Below are positions 42,674 to 53,132 of a stretch of DNA of 64,000 bases, piece after piece. Positions within the stretch are counted from its first letter, which is position 1, and the number at the start of each line of letters is the position of its first letter. The position numbers and the translations under genes were made by a program. The notes under the pieces were generated by a model, which saw only the letters and a list, made by a program, of their open reading frames with translations, did no database searches and had not been told where the DNA came from. The stretch lies in assembly GCA_905221605.1 (NCBI GenBank), contig CAJNDS010000768.1, positions 270,359 to 334,358 on the forward strand, written 5' to 3'. This stretch comes from Symbiodinium natans. Lineage: Eukaryota; Sar; Dinophyceae; Suessiales; Symbiodiniaceae.

Positions 42674-44644
42674 TTTTGTGCTGTTCAGCGTCAAACAGCC
42701 AAAGGGTTCAATGTCAGATTCGAAAAGATGCAGCACCGTTTTCAAAAACTTCAAGTGGTTCGGTGGTCTGACTTTCGTAAAGCCAAGAGTTTATCCAGAG
42801 TCATCTTGCCTGGAGTTCTGTATGGGTCTGAGCTGGTGCATATATCCACTAGTTCATTTCGCAAGCTGCGTGGAAGATGTTCTTCGGCCCTGTGGGGTCG
42901 TTCGAATCAGCGGGATCACTTTCTCGCGCCGCTCCTTTCTGCAGCAGATATCTATGAGCCATTCTTGATCGTTTTTCAAAAGCGATGGCAATCCCTGCAG
43001 AAAGGAATAAGACAGGACCCCGTGAATATAGTACGGCGTTGGAACATGGTTCTTGCAGCGGGCCACAGTATGCTTGTGGGTCCCATATCTTATTTCCAAG
43101 AGCAATTGGCTTTGATTCGTTGGACACCGCTTCCAAACGCTGAGGTTCTTGACCAACATGGGAGTCGCTGGAGTGTCAGGGACAATTCGTTCTCTGACTT
43201 TCGCTACCAGCTCCATGAGTCATGGGTGTGTCTTACTGTTCCGAAGGTTAGAAAGGATGAGCATTTTCAAGGACTGGAGGTGTTTCATGTTGATTGTTGT
43301 CGCGCAAGTATGGGCGATGGAAAGCAATACAACACTTGCCGGGCCAACTACTCCGTGGGTGCCATTATGAACACGGCTGTGAAGAGCAAGTTTTTACAGG
43401 AATCTCAAGCGAAGTGCCACTTATGTGGCCAGGATGGGGGAGCGTGTCATATTCTATTCCACTGTTCAGGTACTCAGTCTGTTCGTGACAGCGTACAGCT
43501 TGATGATCTGCAGCGTAGCCCTAATAACGCGGTTAGGGTTGCGGGGTTGTTTCCAGCGCCGTCTCAGCAATCCAATCACTTCCGATTCTTGAATGAAATT
43601 CCTGATGTTCAGTTTGAACCGATTTTGGATGAGTCAGTTCATTTTTTCACAGATGGGTCTACAAAGTACGGCACCAACCAATGTCTGGCTTTGTCATCAT
43701 GGGCTATCGTGAGGGCCTCCCCTGAATCGCTGCAGTCAGTGAAAGCGGCGTCTCGTTGTCTGCCGGGTGCTTTGCAGACAAACAACAAGGCTGAGCTCTA
43801 CGCCGTCTGGCAGGTGTTAAGACACGCTGTCTCTGGTGTTATATACACGGATAGTAAATATTGTTTTCATGGCTGCCGTCTGCTGCAACGACGAGGCTGG
43901 ATCGAGTCTGATTGGCGCAGATTTTCTCATTATGGCTTGTGGAGGAAAGTCTGGGAAGCTTTTGGTAATCACGCTGAACGATGGCAGTTCGTTAAGGTCG
44001 CCAGTCATCAACGTCATGATCAGGCGCATTCCTTTTTCGAGTTGCGGTGTTCTACTCACAACGATGCTGCAGACGGTGAAGCGAAGAAAGCAAATCTGCT
44101 CCGGACAAGTGACTTCTGGAACAATCATAGCCATCTTCAGCGGGTTTTTCGTGACGGAGGTGAAGCTCAGAAAAAGCTGGCACTGTTACAAGACAGAGTA
44201 TCCGCTATTTCAAAACGTACGGCTGCTGACGCTGGTCAGCAGGTCTGGGATATTGCTGAAGATCTTTGGGCCATTCATAGAAACAAGCTTCGGATGCTGC
44301 AGAATGAAAGATTCCAGTCAATGCCATCGGGGGAGCTAGAGTTTGACGGCGATGGGTTTCTTATGCGTCAGCCATTCGCAACACTGCTTTGGGACTTCCT
44401 GCGGCATCAGCAGTGGAGTTCTGACTCTGATGGTTTTTCTCTTTATGAGCTGCATTTTTATTTACATGCCGCACTGGTTGGCTTGCTCCTGTTAATATTG
44501 CGAAAATTCCAAGTAAGCAGAGGCCGCTGGCGTTGCAATCCTGTATTGCCAAGGCATGCTGGGCTCATGAGACTGATTGGGCTCATCTTCTGCTGGTGCG
44601 TCCTACGCTATCAGAGCAATGTCGCATTTTCTTCTTCATTCTGA
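42674..44644 (+). CDS. Retroelement thumb, zinc motif and RNase H domain
   Basis: Continues the RT in the next frame (recognisable from about 42674; first ATG 42728). RVILPGVLYGSELVHIS is typical of the post-RT region. A zinc motif CHLCGQDGGACHILFHC lies at about 43411-43470. RNase H follows: FFTDGST (D at 43652), NNKAELYAV (E at 43793), YTDSKY (D at 43850) and HNDAAD (D near 44063), a full D-E-D-D set. This ORF of about 640 codons is uninterrupted, unlike the RT. The 3' part (after about 44500) appears to continue in another frame to about 44750 (CWAHETDWAHLLLVRPTL). Confidence 0.85.
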   Translation, partial: FCAVQRQTAKGFNVRFEKMQHRFQKLQVVRWSDFRKAKSLSRVILPGVLYGSELVHISTSSFRKLRGRCSSALWGRSNQRDHFLAPLLSAADIYEPFLIVFQKRWQSLQKGIRQDPVNIVRRWNMVLAAGHSMLVGPISYFQEQLALIRWTPLPNAEVLDQHGSRWSVRDNSFSDFRYQLHESWVCLTVPKVRKDEHFQGLEVFHVDCCRASMGDGKQYNTCRANYSVGAIMNTAVKSKFLQESQAKCHLCGQDGGACHILFHCSGTQSVRDSVQLDDLQRSPNNAVRVAGLFPAPSQQSNHFRFLNEIPDVQFEPILDESVHFFTDGSTKYGTNQCLALSSWAIVRASPESLQSVKAASRCLPGALQTNNKAELYAVWQVLRHAVSGVIYTDSKYCFHGCRLLQRRGWIESDWRRFSHYGLWRKVWEAFGNHAERWQFVKVASHQRHDQAHSFFELRCSTHNDAADGEAKKANLLRTSDFWNNHSHLQRVFRDGGEAQKKLALLQDRVSAISKRTAADAGQQVWDIAEDLWAIHRNKLRMLQNERFQSMPSGELEFDGDGFLMRQPFATLLWDFLRHQQWSSDSDGFSLYELHFYLHAALVGLLLLILRKFQVSRGRWRCNPVLPRHAGLMRLIGLIFCWCVLRYQSNVAFSSSF

Positions 44645-44816
44645 GAGCTGTTTTTCACCGTATGTCTATTCCTTGGCAGATAGTTGAGGGAAAGGCATTA
44701 AGATGTATAGGTATCAATTTCAAAGTGCAGTGTCTTCATTGGAGACCCCTCTGTACTTGTGATAGTTCCACCCTTGATGCTTTAAGAGTCTTTCTGGGCG
44801 GGAATGTCACGCGCCG

Positions 44817-44910
44817 GTTTAGGGTTTAGGGTTTAGGGTTTGGGGTTTAGGGTTTAGGGTTTAGGGTTTAGGGTTTGGGGTTTGGGGTTTAGGGTTTAGG
44901 GTTTAGGGTT
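44817..44910. repeat. TTTAGGG tract
   Basis: About 13 heptamers with TTTGGGG variants, starting within 30 bases of the last retroelement-like codons. Confidence 0.95.
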
Positions 44911-45970
44911 GGCTTCTCCATGCTCCTAGATACCCTGCCGCAAACCGGCGATGCAATGTTCGGAAAGACTTATGTTGAAGGGTCCCTAAGGTCCTTAGGG
45001 GGAGCTTAAGGATGAGTAACCCAATGTTCCCGACTGACCTTCCCTACTACTGCCGAAAGGCTCCCTAAAAAACCCAGAACCACTCGTCTCTATTAGGAGC
45101 TCTTCCCTGTAGAGCTAAGGGCGCCACTCTTCGGACAGTTACACGGTCCCTTCATAGGGCCCTTGCCCCCTAAAGGGTTTCAAACTATGGGCCCTTGGTT
45201 TGTTTGGTAATATGAAGGGTATCTAGGGGTTCCCCGATTGATAGCACGGCCCCGCCCTGGGTTCAGGCGTCAGGTTTGGGGTCCTATACGGTCACTTGAA
45301 CCCCTGAAGATCTTTGGCCCGACACAGCAGATCAACATGAAAACCGCACACATTATGGACTTCATGAAAAGCATTACAATAACAAAATAGTGCTAGTGAG
45401 AATAGCAAGAATGATAACAAAATATAGTAATTAGTAATAAGGATAATAACAGTAATGGTAACAAGAAAAGCAGTAGTCATAAATCATAAGGATAATAATA
45501 GTATTTGGGGTTGGGGATTTTCATCTCAGGGAGAGGGCGATACCCTACATTTGAAAAGGTTCTTAATCTTACGCGCATACACCTCAACCCCAAACCCGGA
45601 AAATCAGCGCGCCAAAACCGCAGACCTCGAATGCGAAGCCCCCAAAACCCACGGCGCAATCAAGACCCCGAAGCCCCCCACTACATTCAGACCCTGAACC
45701 TCAAAACAAATCGCTGAACAGCAGGAACCCGCAAGCCGTGCCTGAAACAAGTTTCGTCAGTGTAATGGTACAACACCACGACTTCGTCGCTAGCTCCCGG
45801 TACTCACGGAAACATCGAGTCCGAGTCCAGTATTAAGATTGTACTACAAATCAATGAAAATCCAGCCGGCTCATGGAAATGTCGACTCCGGTACTTCTCT
45901 ATTCAGAGCAGGGCGCTCGGGCTGCGCAGCCGGCTCCGCCTCTTCCAGCCTCCGCAACGCGGCACTAGGC
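44911..45970. other. Unassigned stretch with short repeats
   Basis: Contains several ggtccctaagg/ccttaggg-like inverted motifs (44980-45180) and an A/T-rich block (45360-45500). Near 45930 a minus-strand reading RRLEEAEPAAQPERP could be an exon. Confidence 0.4.
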
Positions 45971-45992
45971 CTAAACCCTAAACCCTAAACCC
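45971..45992. repeat. Short CCCTAAA tract
   Basis: Three units, lying downstream (minus sense) of the candidate terminal exon at 46019-46261. Confidence 0.8.
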
Positions 45993-46018
45993 AAAAAGAC
46001 AAGGAGGCCAGTTACCTC

Positions 46019-46261
46019 TCATGGACGCGCGCGGGAAGCATGGACTGCAAATTCGTAGCTTGTGTTCAGTATCGCTCCGCGGCTCAGCCACCAAACGCTG
46101 GCAAAGTGTTGGGGGGCTCTACCAACCAGACGCAAGCCATGGTAGGTTGACTTCAAAAACCGCAGCAAGAACCTTGCTTCCCACACCCTGAAGGCCTTCA
46201 GGCCAAGATCCAAGTCAAGGAGGATGCGTTTTGCTTCACAGGGCGTTACATGCCTTGAATC
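46019..46261 (-). CDS. Candidate terminal exon, unidentified
   Basis: Acceptor gtttcag|G at 46261 opens 80 codons ending in TGA. It contains HVTPCEAKRILLDLDLGLKA, WEARFLLRFLKSTYHGLRLV and SVWWLSRGAILNTSYEFAV. Composition and length look coding, but no domain was recognised. Confidence 0.45.
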   Translation of the reverse strand, partial: DSRHVTPCEAKRILLDLDLGLKAFRVWEARFLLRFLKSTYHGLRLVGRAPQHFASVWWLSRGAILNTSYEFAVHASRARP

Positions 46262-46566
46262 CTGAAACATCCTGAAACTAACCAAAGGGCTTCGGCTTCC
46301 TCCGTGCCCGGCAGAACAACACTATCGCAGGACAGCAGGTGCAGGACGTTTGCAGATTGGACCACAACACCCCAAGAGGCGACGCTACCCGAATACGCAG
46401 AAGTTTAAGCATGATGGGATGCAGCTGTCCACGCTCCATGAAAGCGAAGATCAGACGTCGACACACAAGGGCAGGACGTGGATTTGGGGAGGGGGCTGCG
46501 GCATGCCAACTCGGTCATTTCAAGCATCCCTGATGATTGGGGTTTCATGAGGATGCATGCCCTTGC

Positions 46567-47675
46567 TCACTTGTCGCCCTTCTTAGTAAGCCCTTGCGCT
46601 CGCTCTTGCGCTCGACCTGACTCCCTGATTGATGCCACACTGCAGCCCGCGTCTTGCTCCCAAGACACACTGGCTTTGGCGCAGCGCGCCGGGCAAGGGC
46701 GGCGGCGAAAATGCAGGTGATCGTGATGCAGGCGATCGCGATGCAGGCCGCAAGCACCTGCTCGAAGGCTGGCGAGGTGTTCCCGACCTCGCGCTTGTGC
46801 CCAGGGCCAGCTTTTGGTTGTAGCGAATTGTTGCCTGGCGGCTGCTTGGCAGTCCGTGGTGACATCCGCCACTTCGGTTAGATGGTGGCAAACACGGGCG
46901 ATAGCGTAGGCTTCGCCTTGCGCCACAGTGGAGCCCGGGGGCAGGATGCCTGTAACCCCACCGACGCACTCATGGACCCCCTGTCGCCATTCATGAATGG
47001 TGACAGCCCACGCAACGATCCGACCCCTAGGGTCAGACCTATGGGGTCCACCAGTCGCGTCCGTTGCGTACAAGAGGTGCGCAGGCCAAAGGCGACTGGA
47101 ACCCACGCCCCAGGTTTTCTCACTGACGGGGCCACTGGCGTAGCCGCCCCGGGAGGTCACCGAGGCTGGCATGAGCCCTCTGAGCCAGAGGCAAGGGAAG
47201 GGAAAGGCCGCCTTCTTCTTCTTCTTCCAGTGTTGGTGGGCGGCGGGGCCCTCCCGGACCACCATTTACAGTCGTAAACGATGTGTTCGGTGGTGAGGGG
47301 AGCAGCACACAGGGGGCAGGTACCGCCATCTTTCCATTTCCTACACTGGAAAGCACCTTGCCATACCATTCTGATGGCACCTTTTTTGTGTCTGGGGGTT
47401 GCCTTGTCAATTTCCCGCAGAACAGTATGGTCAATACCATTACGGAGGCTTGCACACCCGCTTTGTTGGGCAATTGCTTCGTGGCGCATTCTGGTGCAGA
47501 GCCGCCATAGAAGGGCACTGATAGCTTGCAAATGGGAGGGGTCGAGGGGGTTGAGAGCGACAAGGCCGTCCTTGAAGGGAACTCCCACTAGGCAGGCAGG
47601 GTCGGCATCTGCGGGGAAAGCCCAGCATGACGGGGAAGGGGCCTCGACGCGAAGCTCTTTGAGGTAACAGATCAT
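46567..47675 (-). pseudogene. Second retroelement fragment: zinc motif and RNase H
   Basis: On the minus strand 47675-47200 reads through a region ending in CPLCAAPLTTEHIVYDCKWW, a CCHC-type zinc motif. After a frame change near 47220 (a GAAGAAG run) the second frame has LWLRGLMPA, then RNase H motifs YATDATGG (D), VAQGEAYAIA (E) and VTTDCQAA (D). The RT is missing, since the fragment ends at the AT-rich island. It is a separate lineage from the 42-44 kb element: the zinc motif and RNase H sequences differ clearly. Confidence 0.75.
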
Positions 47676-47734
47676 GGCACCAACCGGCCCGCAGACAAGC
47701 TTCCACCTATCCGCTCGGTTCAGTTGGGTGCTAA

Positions 47735-48375
47735 GCTATATAAATTTCAATCTCTGATTAATTTTAATTGGTGCTTTTGGACGTAGATATCGCTTCTAAT
47801 GAATTTCTATAAGGTTTGCACGTTGTGTGTTATGTAAGATAATTGTAGGTTGAGATAGAGGCATAGATTTTGGGGTCATTTGATATGAGGTCTTTTATAT
47901 CTCGATTCGGGCTATTGGGAGATATTTGTTTATTCAATATTAGATTAAATTGAAATGATGATATTTTAGGCGCAGATGCCGTTTGTCCCGAATTGGCATT
48001 GGCTAATATTCATCTCCCTTTATGGGGGGGAGGTCGACGCATATAGATTAATAATACAGATTAATAAGAGAATCAATTTATATTTTTTCTAATAGATTTC
48101 GATCATGGTCTTTCTTATAATAATTGGTGTTTTTGGATATAGATATCACTTGTATCATTGTATCGAGATTGATTATTGATTGTATAAATCGATCAAATAA
48201 ATCATATGGGCGATTGTCAATATTCCTTCTTCCAAGAACGATGGATGTTGAAAAAATCATGGTGCCCCCTTATGACGAGAAAGAAATCGAAAATCTAGAA
48301 CGAATATTTTGGCAAATATAGAAATATAATATTAACCAATAATCGAATATCATTGTGGTCTGCAATCGATTTACT
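47735..48375. other. AT-rich island of foreign-looking composition
   Basis: About 640 bp that are clearly A/T-rich between GC-balanced flanks. It contains a 31-bp direct repeat with four mismatches (47765-47795 and 48121-48151, taattggtg-tttttgga). A 65-codon plus-strand reading ends MVPPYDEKEIENLERIFWQI. It abuts the truncated end of the second RNase H element. An organellar, viral or bacterial insert, or an unusual transposon, are all possible; I cannot tell which. Confidence 0.7.
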
Positions 48376-48535
48376 CGATTTCTACGGCTGCTGTGGCGAG
48401 GCCTGTTCCGTCAATGTCTTTCGATAGTCTTTGGAGGTTGCACAGACGACCACATTAAGCTAATGAGGTCTATTCCTCCGTTGTAGTAATCCACAAGTGA
48501 TTTTGCTTCTGGATTGTCCATGGGACCGCTTGCAT

Positions 48536-48594
48536 AAACCCTAAACCCTAAACCCTAAACCCTAAACCCCAAACCCTAAACTAAACCCTAAACA
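48536..48594. repeat. CCCTAAA tract
   Basis: About eight units; left partner of the long tract at 48731-48978. Confidence 0.95.
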
Positions 48595-48664
48595 GCCACT
48601 CTGCCAGACATCAACAAGTGCCATGAAGGGCCCTGAAAGCCCCATCAAGGCACCCCTCTGGCGC

Positions 48665-48703
48665 CTCCTGGATCTCCATGCGCCGGAACCCGGAGGATGG
48701 CTC
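48665..48703 (-). CDS. Outlying micro-exon B
   Basis: Acceptor cgtgaag|G at 48703, 39 bp in phase 0, reading EPSSGFRRMEIQE, GC donor GAG|gcgcca. It is homologous to micro-exon B of the TPR genes (PPGFRRMQIVE), including the GC donor. It is the clearest exon in a 136-bp unique segment enclosed by CCCTAAA and TTTAGGG tracts. Confidence 0.6.
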
Positions 48704-48730
48704 CTTCACGGTTCCCTACTTGGACAACCT

Positions 48731-48978
48731 AGGGTTTAGGGTTTAGGGTTTAGGGTTTAAGGTTTAGGGTTTAGGGTTTAGGGTTTAGGGTTTAGGGTTT
48801 AGGGTTTAGGGTTTAGGGTTTTTTGGTTTAGGGTTTAGGGTTTAGGGTTAGGGCTTTTTGGTTTAGGGTTTAGGGTTTAGGGTTTAGGGTTTAGGGTTTA
48901 GGGTTTAGGGTTTAGGGGTTTTTTGGTTTGTTTTTTGGTTTAGGGTTTAGGGTTTAGGGTTTAGGGCTTAGGGTTTAG
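48731..48978. repeat. Long TTTAGGG tract with TTTTTTGG interruptions
   Basis: About 32 heptamers interrupted three times by ttttttggt, the longest telomere-like block in the window. Confidence 0.97.
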
Positions 48979-49211
48979 GGCATCTTTCGTTTTGTTAGGA
49001 ATTTCCCTTACCGGGCTCGAGAGTTCCAGTTCGAGCACCATCGGGCTCGTCCCCAATCCCTTCCAAAGGATGACAATGTGGCCCATCAGCTTTTCAACCG
49101 TGACACCCCCGCACCCAAAATAGGCATGCACAAGCCCTGGAAGCATGATGCCAGTACTCTGCCAGTACTCTTCCATCCACACACAACTGTCCACCCCAAG
49201 CAAAACAAAAC

Positions 49212-49246
49212 CACACACACACACACACACAGACACACAAGCCCGA
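49212..49246. repeat. (CA)n microsatellite
   Basis: About 14 CA units with one interruption. Confidence 0.9.
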
Positions 49247-49743
49247 ATCACACCTCATAAGCCTTCAACCCTACGAAGAGCGCTCAAGCTTGCACGCCGC
49301 GAACACTGAAGTCGAGTCCCTGAGAAATTTGCCGGCGCCTTGGGCCTCGCGCTGCGGGCCTGTTGCGGTTGTTCCGGCTTCTCAGCTCTGCGGATTCAGG
49401 CTCTTATGTGATGGAGCCCATGAGGCCGCAACCCAAAACGTGCCGAAACCGCGGCATGTTGAGTTAAAGGGAAGCTTCAGCACGGCTAGAGGCTTTGCAC
49501 AGGGAACCGGCGAGTTTGTACACTAAGTGTGCAATGTTGAAGATGAAGGAAGGTTGCTTCAGGAGGCAACTCCCCAAGCCCTAAACACCCACCACAGAGT
49601 ATCCTGAAGATGTGAGTTTTTTGTCGTTCGCGATAGATCTTGGTCGAGCCTAAGCGGAGTCCAACAGGACAAACTTGAACCCCTCGCCTCTCGCTTAATC
49701 CCGAAACAACACTAAGCTCCAATTTCCTGAAAACTCCTCAACC

Positions 49744-49820
49744 CAAGGCCCCCCCGAAAACCATCAACAAACCAAGACCTCAGGCCCCCCCGAAAACCAT
49801 CAACAAACGAAGACCTCAAA
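49744..49820. repeat. Direct duplication of a 37-bp block
   Basis: The block ggcccccccgaaaaccatca followed by acaaa-gaagacctca occurs twice in tandem with one difference. Confidence 0.9.
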
Positions 49821-50064
49821 CCGAAGCACGGAAAAATGCCCCAGGCTGCCTCATTGAGTCTACGCTGCAGGTCCTCTACCCGCTGCCGCGCCTTGATGGG
49901 CATTGCACGAGCAACTTGTTCAACACTTGTTCAAAGGTCCGAACGCTTCAGGGATGCTCGATTCCACGAGGATCGGAGCAGTGCGCTTCGGGACCTGAAT
50001 CTTCACTGGGCTTCGAAACAGTGCTGCCTACGCTGCCTTATTGGGTGTCGGAGAAGCTGGTGTG

Positions 50065-50420
50065 CTAATCTCTGGGAGCATCATGAGTCGCTGCTACACT
50101 GCATTCCAAGCTGCCCAAGCCCCAGCCGTTAGTGGGGGGGAGGACATGTTTCTGTGGAAGGTTAACATCCTCGTAGAACCAGTCCCAGGCACAAGCCACA
50201 ACTCTGGCGGAGCACCGGTTTGCAAACATGTGCCTCGGCAAGTTGCTTCTCAAGATCCAGGATGGTCTGATCAGGCTCCTGCGCATTCTTCTCGGCCGAA
50301 ATCTACGACGACGACTTTCAAATAATCTCGTGACGTTTGCCTCGACCATGCTGGCTGCTATTTCCTTCAAAAACGAAGCACTGCAGCAGGCCGAAGCATT
50401 GCGCGTGAGGAATTCTGACT
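50065..50420. other. Open on both strands, ambiguous
   Basis: The minus strand reads RHMFANRCSARVVACAWDWF; the plus strand reads LLLKIQDGLIRLLRILLGRN. Either could be coding; no homologue or clean splice pair was seen. Confidence 0.2.
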
Positions 50421-50429
50421 GCTACTACC

Positions 50430-50960
50430 ATGAATACTACCACCTACCACCTACCGATCAGCTACCTGCTACAGAGTTAGTACCTACGACTATCTCCTAC
50501 TACCTACCACCTACCACCTACCACCTGCTACCTACTACCTACTACCTACTACCTACTACCTACCTACTACCGACAACTTACTACCCACTACCTACTACCT
50601 CTACTACCTCTCATACTACCTGCTACATGCAACCTGCTAGCCACTACCGGCTACCGACTACAACTACCACTGCCAGTGCCACTGCCACTACCACTACCAC
50701 TACGACTACTCCTACTACGACAACGACTAACCCTACAAACTACCACTACTCACTACCACTACTCCCACTACTCCCACTACTACCACTCACTACTCACTAC
50801 TCACTACTCACTACTCACTACTCACTACTCACTACTCACTACTCACTACTCACTACTCACTACTCACTACTCACTACTCACTACTCACTACTCACTACTC
50901 ACTACTCACTACTCACTACTCACTACTCACTACTCACTACTCACTACTCACTACCACTAC
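50430..50960. repeat. CTACTCA/CTACCAC satellite
   Basis: About 330 bp of variable CTACTACC units followed by about 25 near-perfect CACTACT heptamers (50780-50955). The long plus-strand Tyr/Thr/Leu/Ser reading across it is an artefact. Confidence 0.95.
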
Positions 50961-51643
50961 CCCTGCCAGTGCCACTGTCCATGCTACTGAGTCTGCCACT
51001 ACCACCGCCACGACACCACCTCCACTGCACCACCTCCACTACCACTCTCACACACAAATCCAAGACCTGGCACGGTCCGCCCGCCCAAACACCAGCCTCG
51101 ATGAGCTCCTGGATCTGGACCTGAAGTGTGAGGAATGGTAAAGGAGATTTCATTTACAGTTTACTGAGCTTACATGTTTCCAGGTCTGCAAGGCTGCCTC
51201 ACATCTCAAAGGGCGCGAGATGATGGTCGGGAATCGTCTGAAGGTAGAACAAACTCCGAACCCCCATCGCACGCGTCTTAACTCGACTGCTGAAAGCCCA
51301 AAACACACGTCTAGCGACCCTGGCGCTAGGCGGAGACTCATGGCCAGCAACTCTCGAGCCTTGCTCCCGGCCCGCGGGAGACTGGACTAGCCCCGACGAT
51401 CCAGACCCTAAGCGCCGAAATCACAGGTGCACCTATCGTAAAGCCGTTTAGGGTCTACAAAGGCTCATTTGGGAACCTTGGGTTACATACCCCCCTTGAA
51501 CCCCCCTCCTTTAAGCACCCTGTCATTTATGGTCTCACGGATCTCCGGGAATCCGTGCCATGGTAGGAGAGCCCCCAAGACGGGTGGCCACAAGCGGTGC
51601 TCTGTTGGAGCCGAGACTTGGGTGCGGTTGGGAGGTTACCTGA

Positions 51644-51678
51644 CCCTAAACCCTAAACTTCCTAAACCCTAAACCCTC
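51644..51678. repeat. Short CCCTAAA tract
   Basis: Four units with a CTTCCTAAA variant; a single TTTAGGG follows at 51721. The interval 51730-52460 is unassigned. Confidence 0.8.
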
Positions 51679-52464
51679 GGTTACCCGAGTGCAGTTCAGA
51701 CCTTAGGGCGGGGGAGGGGAGTTTAGGGTGGTTGAAGTCATTGCCGGGGTTTTAGGCAAATGAGGACAAGCCGACTCCGCTTGCCACAGGTTCTGCTAAC
51801 GCCGAGACTGGAAATCCCCCGAGAACCGCTAAGCAAACGGAGGCCATTCGGTTTTTGCGGGGATTGGGGGGGTTGCGTTTCCTCAGTGGTTGCTCAACCT
51901 GAAGAAGGGAAGCTTAAACCCCTAAGCCTCTGAAAGCAAACCTAGTGAGCTCACCCCCAAACCCCCAAAACGGAGGATGTCGCGCTTGGGCTCGGCTTTG
52001 GGCTCGGCTTCGGGGCTCTCGGCTGTTTTGTCTCGTATTGAACTGGGTGAGTTTGAACTGGGTGACTGCTGTGGCAGGACTGCCTTCCAGTGTGGAAACC
52101 GCAGAGAGCATTGACGCATCGATCTGCTAAGTTTGCCTTGATAAAAGCACCCGTGCTGCCGATCTCACGGGGATCTTCGAAGGTTCTAACACCTGGCACC
52201 CCAAACCCTAAAAGGATCACCGGCAAAACGGATGCAACTCAGCTCTGGCTGAGAAATCTTCCGTGCCAGCCACGAATATCCAAGCAAGGGAGCCCCGGCC
52301 AGGAGGACTGTTGGCGCATTGCCTTTGCCACACTTGGGGATTCTTTCCGGCTGATGGCCCAGAGCCTAGGGCACAATTGAAGGATTGGAACACGGCATTC
52401 TGGGTCTCGGTGCAGCAGGGCTCTGCTTAGCTGAACCGGCACAGAAACTAGCGCGCTGTTTCCC

Positions 52465-52529
52465 AACCCTAAACCCTAAACCCCAAACCCTAAACCCCAA
52501 ACCCTAAACCCTAAACCCTACACCTGACA
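52465..52529. repeat. CCCTAAA tract
   Basis: About nine units; partner of 52593-52669. The 63-bp segment between them reads KDDEDTFAS on the minus strand, weakly like micro-exon A. Confidence 0.95.
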
Positions 52530-52592
52530 AGCAAACGCCTTTGGGGGGAGTCCTGGGTCGACACTGGGAGGCAAAAGTATCCTCATCATCCT

Positions 52593-52669
52593 TAGGTTTT
52601 AGGTTTTAGGGTTTAGGGTTTAGGGTTTAGGGTTTAGGGTTTAGGGTTTAGGGTTTAGGGTTTAGGGCT
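52593..52669. repeat. TTTAGGG tract
   Basis: About 11 heptamers. Confidence 0.95.
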
Positions 52670-53008
52670 TAAGACACAAGAGTAACCTAGGAATGAAAAG
52701 GGTGCCCTTTTTTGGTTTCAAGGGGCTCGCAAGGAACCCAAGCCCAAAAAAAAAGGGACTAAGGATGTGCTCCGGGTCTTTGCAAGCTAAGGGGAAGGCC
52801 TCCTGTAGGCTTCTTGGCTTTTTGGGGCTTTGGCGGCTGTTTGGGAAGCCCTCGGGTGGTGTCCGTGGTTGGCTCCTGACCCTACGTGGAACCAGTGGAA
52901 CCAGTGCCACCGCAGCGAAACCTGGGAGCAGGGTGTCCGGGCCAAAACGGTCGACTCATGCCCTGCAAGCCGAAACAGCTCAAAAGCTGAACTACACTCT
53001 GTGTAACC

Positions 53009-53132
53009 ATATGAGGTAGGGTTGATATTCCTTTGTATCCCCAAAAGGACACCCAGTATATACACTCACCAATGTTAAAAAGGAACCTTGTATACACTCA
53101 CCAAAAACAGAAATATAAACCCTGCTTCATAT
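53009..53132. mobile_element. Inverted-repeat element, family M3 (124 bp)
   Basis: Termini atatgaggtagggttgatat and the inverse ending accctgcttcatat; same two tatacactcacca motifs as the copy at 6747-6870. Confidence 0.8.

Larger units (their letters stand above)
41860..44790 (+). mobile_element. Non-LTR-type retroelement, 5' truncated and frameshifted
   Basis: Order on the plus strand: reverse transcriptase, thumb/connection, zinc motif, RNase H, C-terminal segment. No long terminal repeats were found. The N-terminal part (endonuclease, early RT motifs) is missing or unrecognisable. The reading frame changes at about 42.0, 42.67 and 44.5 kb. It lies antisense to T5 in what would be T5's 5' region or a flanking intron. 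It is followed immediately by a TTTAGGG tract. Confidence 0.85.

Noticed and set aside
46629..47667. Several plus-strand readings over 60-130 codons
   Set aside because: They are the antisense of the second RNase H element, whose zinc and RNase H motifs are clear on the minus strand.
50228..51124. 298-codon plus-strand reading rich in Tyr, Thr, Ser and Leu
   Set aside because: Over half of it is the CTACTCA heptamer satellite; the first 60 codons are ambiguous against the opposite strand.
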